This document shows, one piece after another, positions 62,325-64,000 of a stretch of 64,000 nt of DNA; the first letter of the stretch is position 1, and every line of letters starts with the position of its first letter. The DNA is from JAMXLO01 sp963791495. GTDB taxonomy: Bacteria; Pseudomonadota; Alphaproteobacteria; Acetobacterales; Acetobacteraceae. The translations under genes were made by a program, and so were the position numbers. The notes under the pieces are model-generated. The model had not been told where the DNA came from, made no database searches, and saw nothing but the letters and a program-made list of their open reading frames with translations. The stretch is taken from the NCBI GenBank assembly GCA_963791495.1, contig CAWBST010000028.1, positions 248,001 through 312,000 on the forward strand, read 5' to 3'.

Positions 62325-64000
62325 CTATCCTCCGGCCCGGATCGTGGCCGCTGTCTTCTCCGCGATCATCAGCACCGGAATGTTGAGATTTGCGCTTGGG
62401 GCCGTCGGCATCAGCGATGCATCGCATACGCGCAACCCCTCGACGCCGATCACCCGCGCGTTGGGGTCAGTCACCGCCGCACGGTCCGACGGATCGCCCA
62501 TGCGACACGTCCCGCATGGATGCCACGTACCGTTCACACGCCGGCGCAGGTGCGCTTCCAGCAGCGTGTCATCGGCAGCGAGCGTCTCGGCGGAATGCTC
62601 GGTGCCGACGGCATAGGTCATGATCTTCTGGCGGATACCATTGCTGCGGTCCATCAGCGGCGCCGCCACCGCGGTGATTGCGGCGTTGCGTGTGCTGGGC
62701 CGCGTCAGCTCGCGGATGCGTGGCGAATAGCCGCTGGGGAACACGTCCAACACCACACCCGCCGCCTTCGCTGCGGTCATCGCGCGTACACCGATGCGGA
62801 ATGCCTCCTTCAGCCGCGCCATGTCACGCGGATCGGACAACATGCGGAAGTCGATGTCTGATCGCTTGTCCGGCGAAGACGACAGGCGCACGCGGCCGGT
62901 GGAATAGGACCTGTTCACCCAGAAGCCCAAAGTGCCGATCCGCTGCCCCACCGCATGCCAACCGCCGCGCGCAGCAATTGCGACGTGCATGTCGCCGGGC
63001 GGAATACCATCGATGTTGGAGGAGTATCGCAGCAACGCCTGCAGATGGTGGACCTCGCGCGATTGCAGTCGCGCCGAGGGATGCAGGTAGCCGGATATGC
63101 CGATATTCGGGTGCTCCTGCAGGTTCTCGCCGACGCCAGGGCGATCGACCTGTACTTCGATGCCGTGCTCAGAGAGATGTGCGGCAGGACCGATGCCGCT
63201 GCGCAGCAGCACCACCGGGCTTTGCAGCGCGCCGGCCGAGACAACAACCTGGCGCGCGGTGACGCTGAAACTCTCGCCATTGTTGCGAGTGAAGCGCGCC
63301 GCCTCGACGCGGCCGCCGGCGATCACAAGCCGATCGAGCGGGCTTTCAGTCAGCACGGTCAGGTTCGGCCTGCGCCGTACCTCAGGCGAGAGATAGACCA
63401 GCGCGGCGCTGCCCCGCGTGCCATTCGGATCGACATTGAAGGTGGTCGGGAACACGCCGTCGGCCCAGGGACCGTTCTGGTCCTCCTGCATGGCATAGCC
63501 CATATCGGCGAAGATCTTGGCGATGGCGCGGGTGTAGCCGGTCCAGGTCTCGGGCCGATGCCGCTGGATCGGCACCGGGCCGGACTTGCCATGCAGCGGC
63601 TCGCCATAGTCGGCATCGGTCTCCAGCTTCTTGAAGTAGGGCAGCACCTCCGGCCAGCTCCAGCCATGCGCACCGATAGCCGCCCATTCATCATAGTCGT
63701 ACGGCGAACCGCGGTTGGCGCAGATGCCATTGATCGACGACCCGCCGCCCAGCAGCCGGGCCTGCTCGTAGAACCACGGCTCGGTCGGCTGGTTGGTGCC
63801 GCTGTCGCCGCGCGAGGCCTGCAGCGAGCCCCACAGCCACTCCTGCTGGAAATAGGTCCGCCCCGGATAGGCCGACGACAACACCGAGGGAATGTTCGAC
63901 GGCGTCACGTCGCGCCCGGCCTCGCACAACAGCACGCGTGTGGCGGGATCCTCGCTCAGCCGGGACGCCAGCGCACAGCCAGCGGAGCCACCGCCGATGA
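62325..64000 (-). CDS. GMC family FAD-dependent oxidoreductase (5' end beyond window)
   Basis: At least 558 residues of a glucose-methanol-choline oxidoreductase; the first few residues before IIGGGSAGCALASRL lie outside the window. Family motifs are present: the FAD loop GGGSAGC, the GMC signature 2 GALQSPVVLLRSGIGP, HPCGTCRMGDPSDRA with the catalytic His, and the C-terminal LRVCDASLMPTAPSANLNIP. It resembles choline dehydrogenase and alcohol dehydrogenases of this family. Because of the shared neighbourhood it may act on an alcohol, but the substrate is open. It is followed by the D-2-hydroxyacid dehydrogenase on the same strand. Confidence 0.92.
   Translation of the reverse strand, partial: IGGGSAGCALASRLSEDPATRVLLCEAGRDVTPSNIPSVLSSAYPGRTYFQQEWLWGSLQASRGDSGTNQPTEPWFYEQARLLGGGSSINGICANRGSPYDYDEWAAIGAHGWSWPEVLPYFKKLETDADYGEPLHGKSGPVPIQRHRPETWTGYTRAIAKIFADMGYAMQEDQNGPWADGVFPTTFNVDPNGTRGSAALVYLSPEVRRRPNLTVLTESPLDRLVIAGGRVEAARFTRNNGESFSVTARQVVVSAGALQSPVVLLRSGIGPAAHLSEHGIEVQVDRPGVGENLQEHPNIGISGYLHPSARLQSREVHHLQALLRYSSNIDGIPPGDMHVAIAARGGWHAVGQRIGTLGFWVNRSYSTGRVRLSSSPDKRSDIDFRMLSDPRDMARLKEAFRIGVRAMTAAKAAGVVLDVFPSGYSPRIRELTRPSTRNAAITAVAAPLMDRSNGIRQKIMTYAVGTEHSAETLAADDTLLEAHLRRRVNGTWHPCGTCRMGDPSDRAAVTDPNARVIGVEGLRVCDASLMPTAPSANLNIPVLMIAEKTAATIRAGG

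Overview
The window looks like chromosomal DNA of a high-GC alphaproteobacterium. Family-level similarities I recognise point to Rhodospirillales, most likely Acetobacteraceae; that placement is inference. Genes are dense, with ATGA/GTGA stop-start overlaps and many GTG or TTG starts. I saw no rRNA, tRNA, CRISPR array, transposase or prophage.

Layout. 1-644 (-): yidD-rnpA-rpmH behind a clear sigma70-type promoter. 827-5204 (+): TVP38 membrane protein, FAD/disulfide oxidoreductase, orphan histidine kinase and trans-aconitate methyltransferase in one overlapping operon. 5454-10476 (+): a giant glycine-rich repeat protein ending in three 360-bp tandem carbohydrate-binding-like modules. 10631-15467 (-): DUF3293 and the cell-elongation operon mreC-mreD-mrdA-rodA without mreB. 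15795-19677 (+): exported protein, DUF445, rhodanese, cysteine synthase, DUF1489. 20000-26066 (-): a six-gene membrane complex resembling hydrogenase-4/complex I whose large subunit has lost the cysteines that bind NiFe, so it reads as an energy-converting hydrogenase-related (Ehr) complex.

26344-36335: mixed metabolism (LLM flavin enzyme, VOC proteins, amidohydrolase), an FHA-ABC-permease fusion facing an AI-2E transporter across a region with two FNR/FixK-type boxes, then a cupin/PIN/antitoxin operon. 36371-40638: a ligase-associated DNA-repair cassette (exonuclease, Lhr-type helicase, PdeM) with no ligase. 40662-46355: phosphoesterase, SDR, a frameshifted methyltransferase, M14 deacylase, a tiny ORF with an extended Shine-Dalgarno and its own terminator, MaoC, and a papain-like protease facing a chagasin-type inhibitor. 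46421-64000: NMT1-type ABC transporter, Rieske oxygenase, MFS transporter, hydrolases, CPBP protease, nitroreductase, persulfide dioxygenase-like protein, an adenylate cyclase/AAA/TPR regulator, D-2-hydroxyacid dehydrogenase and a GMC oxidoreductase cut by the window edge.

Seven genes (the giant protein, mreC, the methyltransferase, an ABC permease, a dienelactone hydrolase, an amidohydrolase and the cyclase) each look broken by one frame change. Six fit a single inserted base. Because one of them is the normally essential mreC, sequencing or assembly error is at least as likely as real gene decay.
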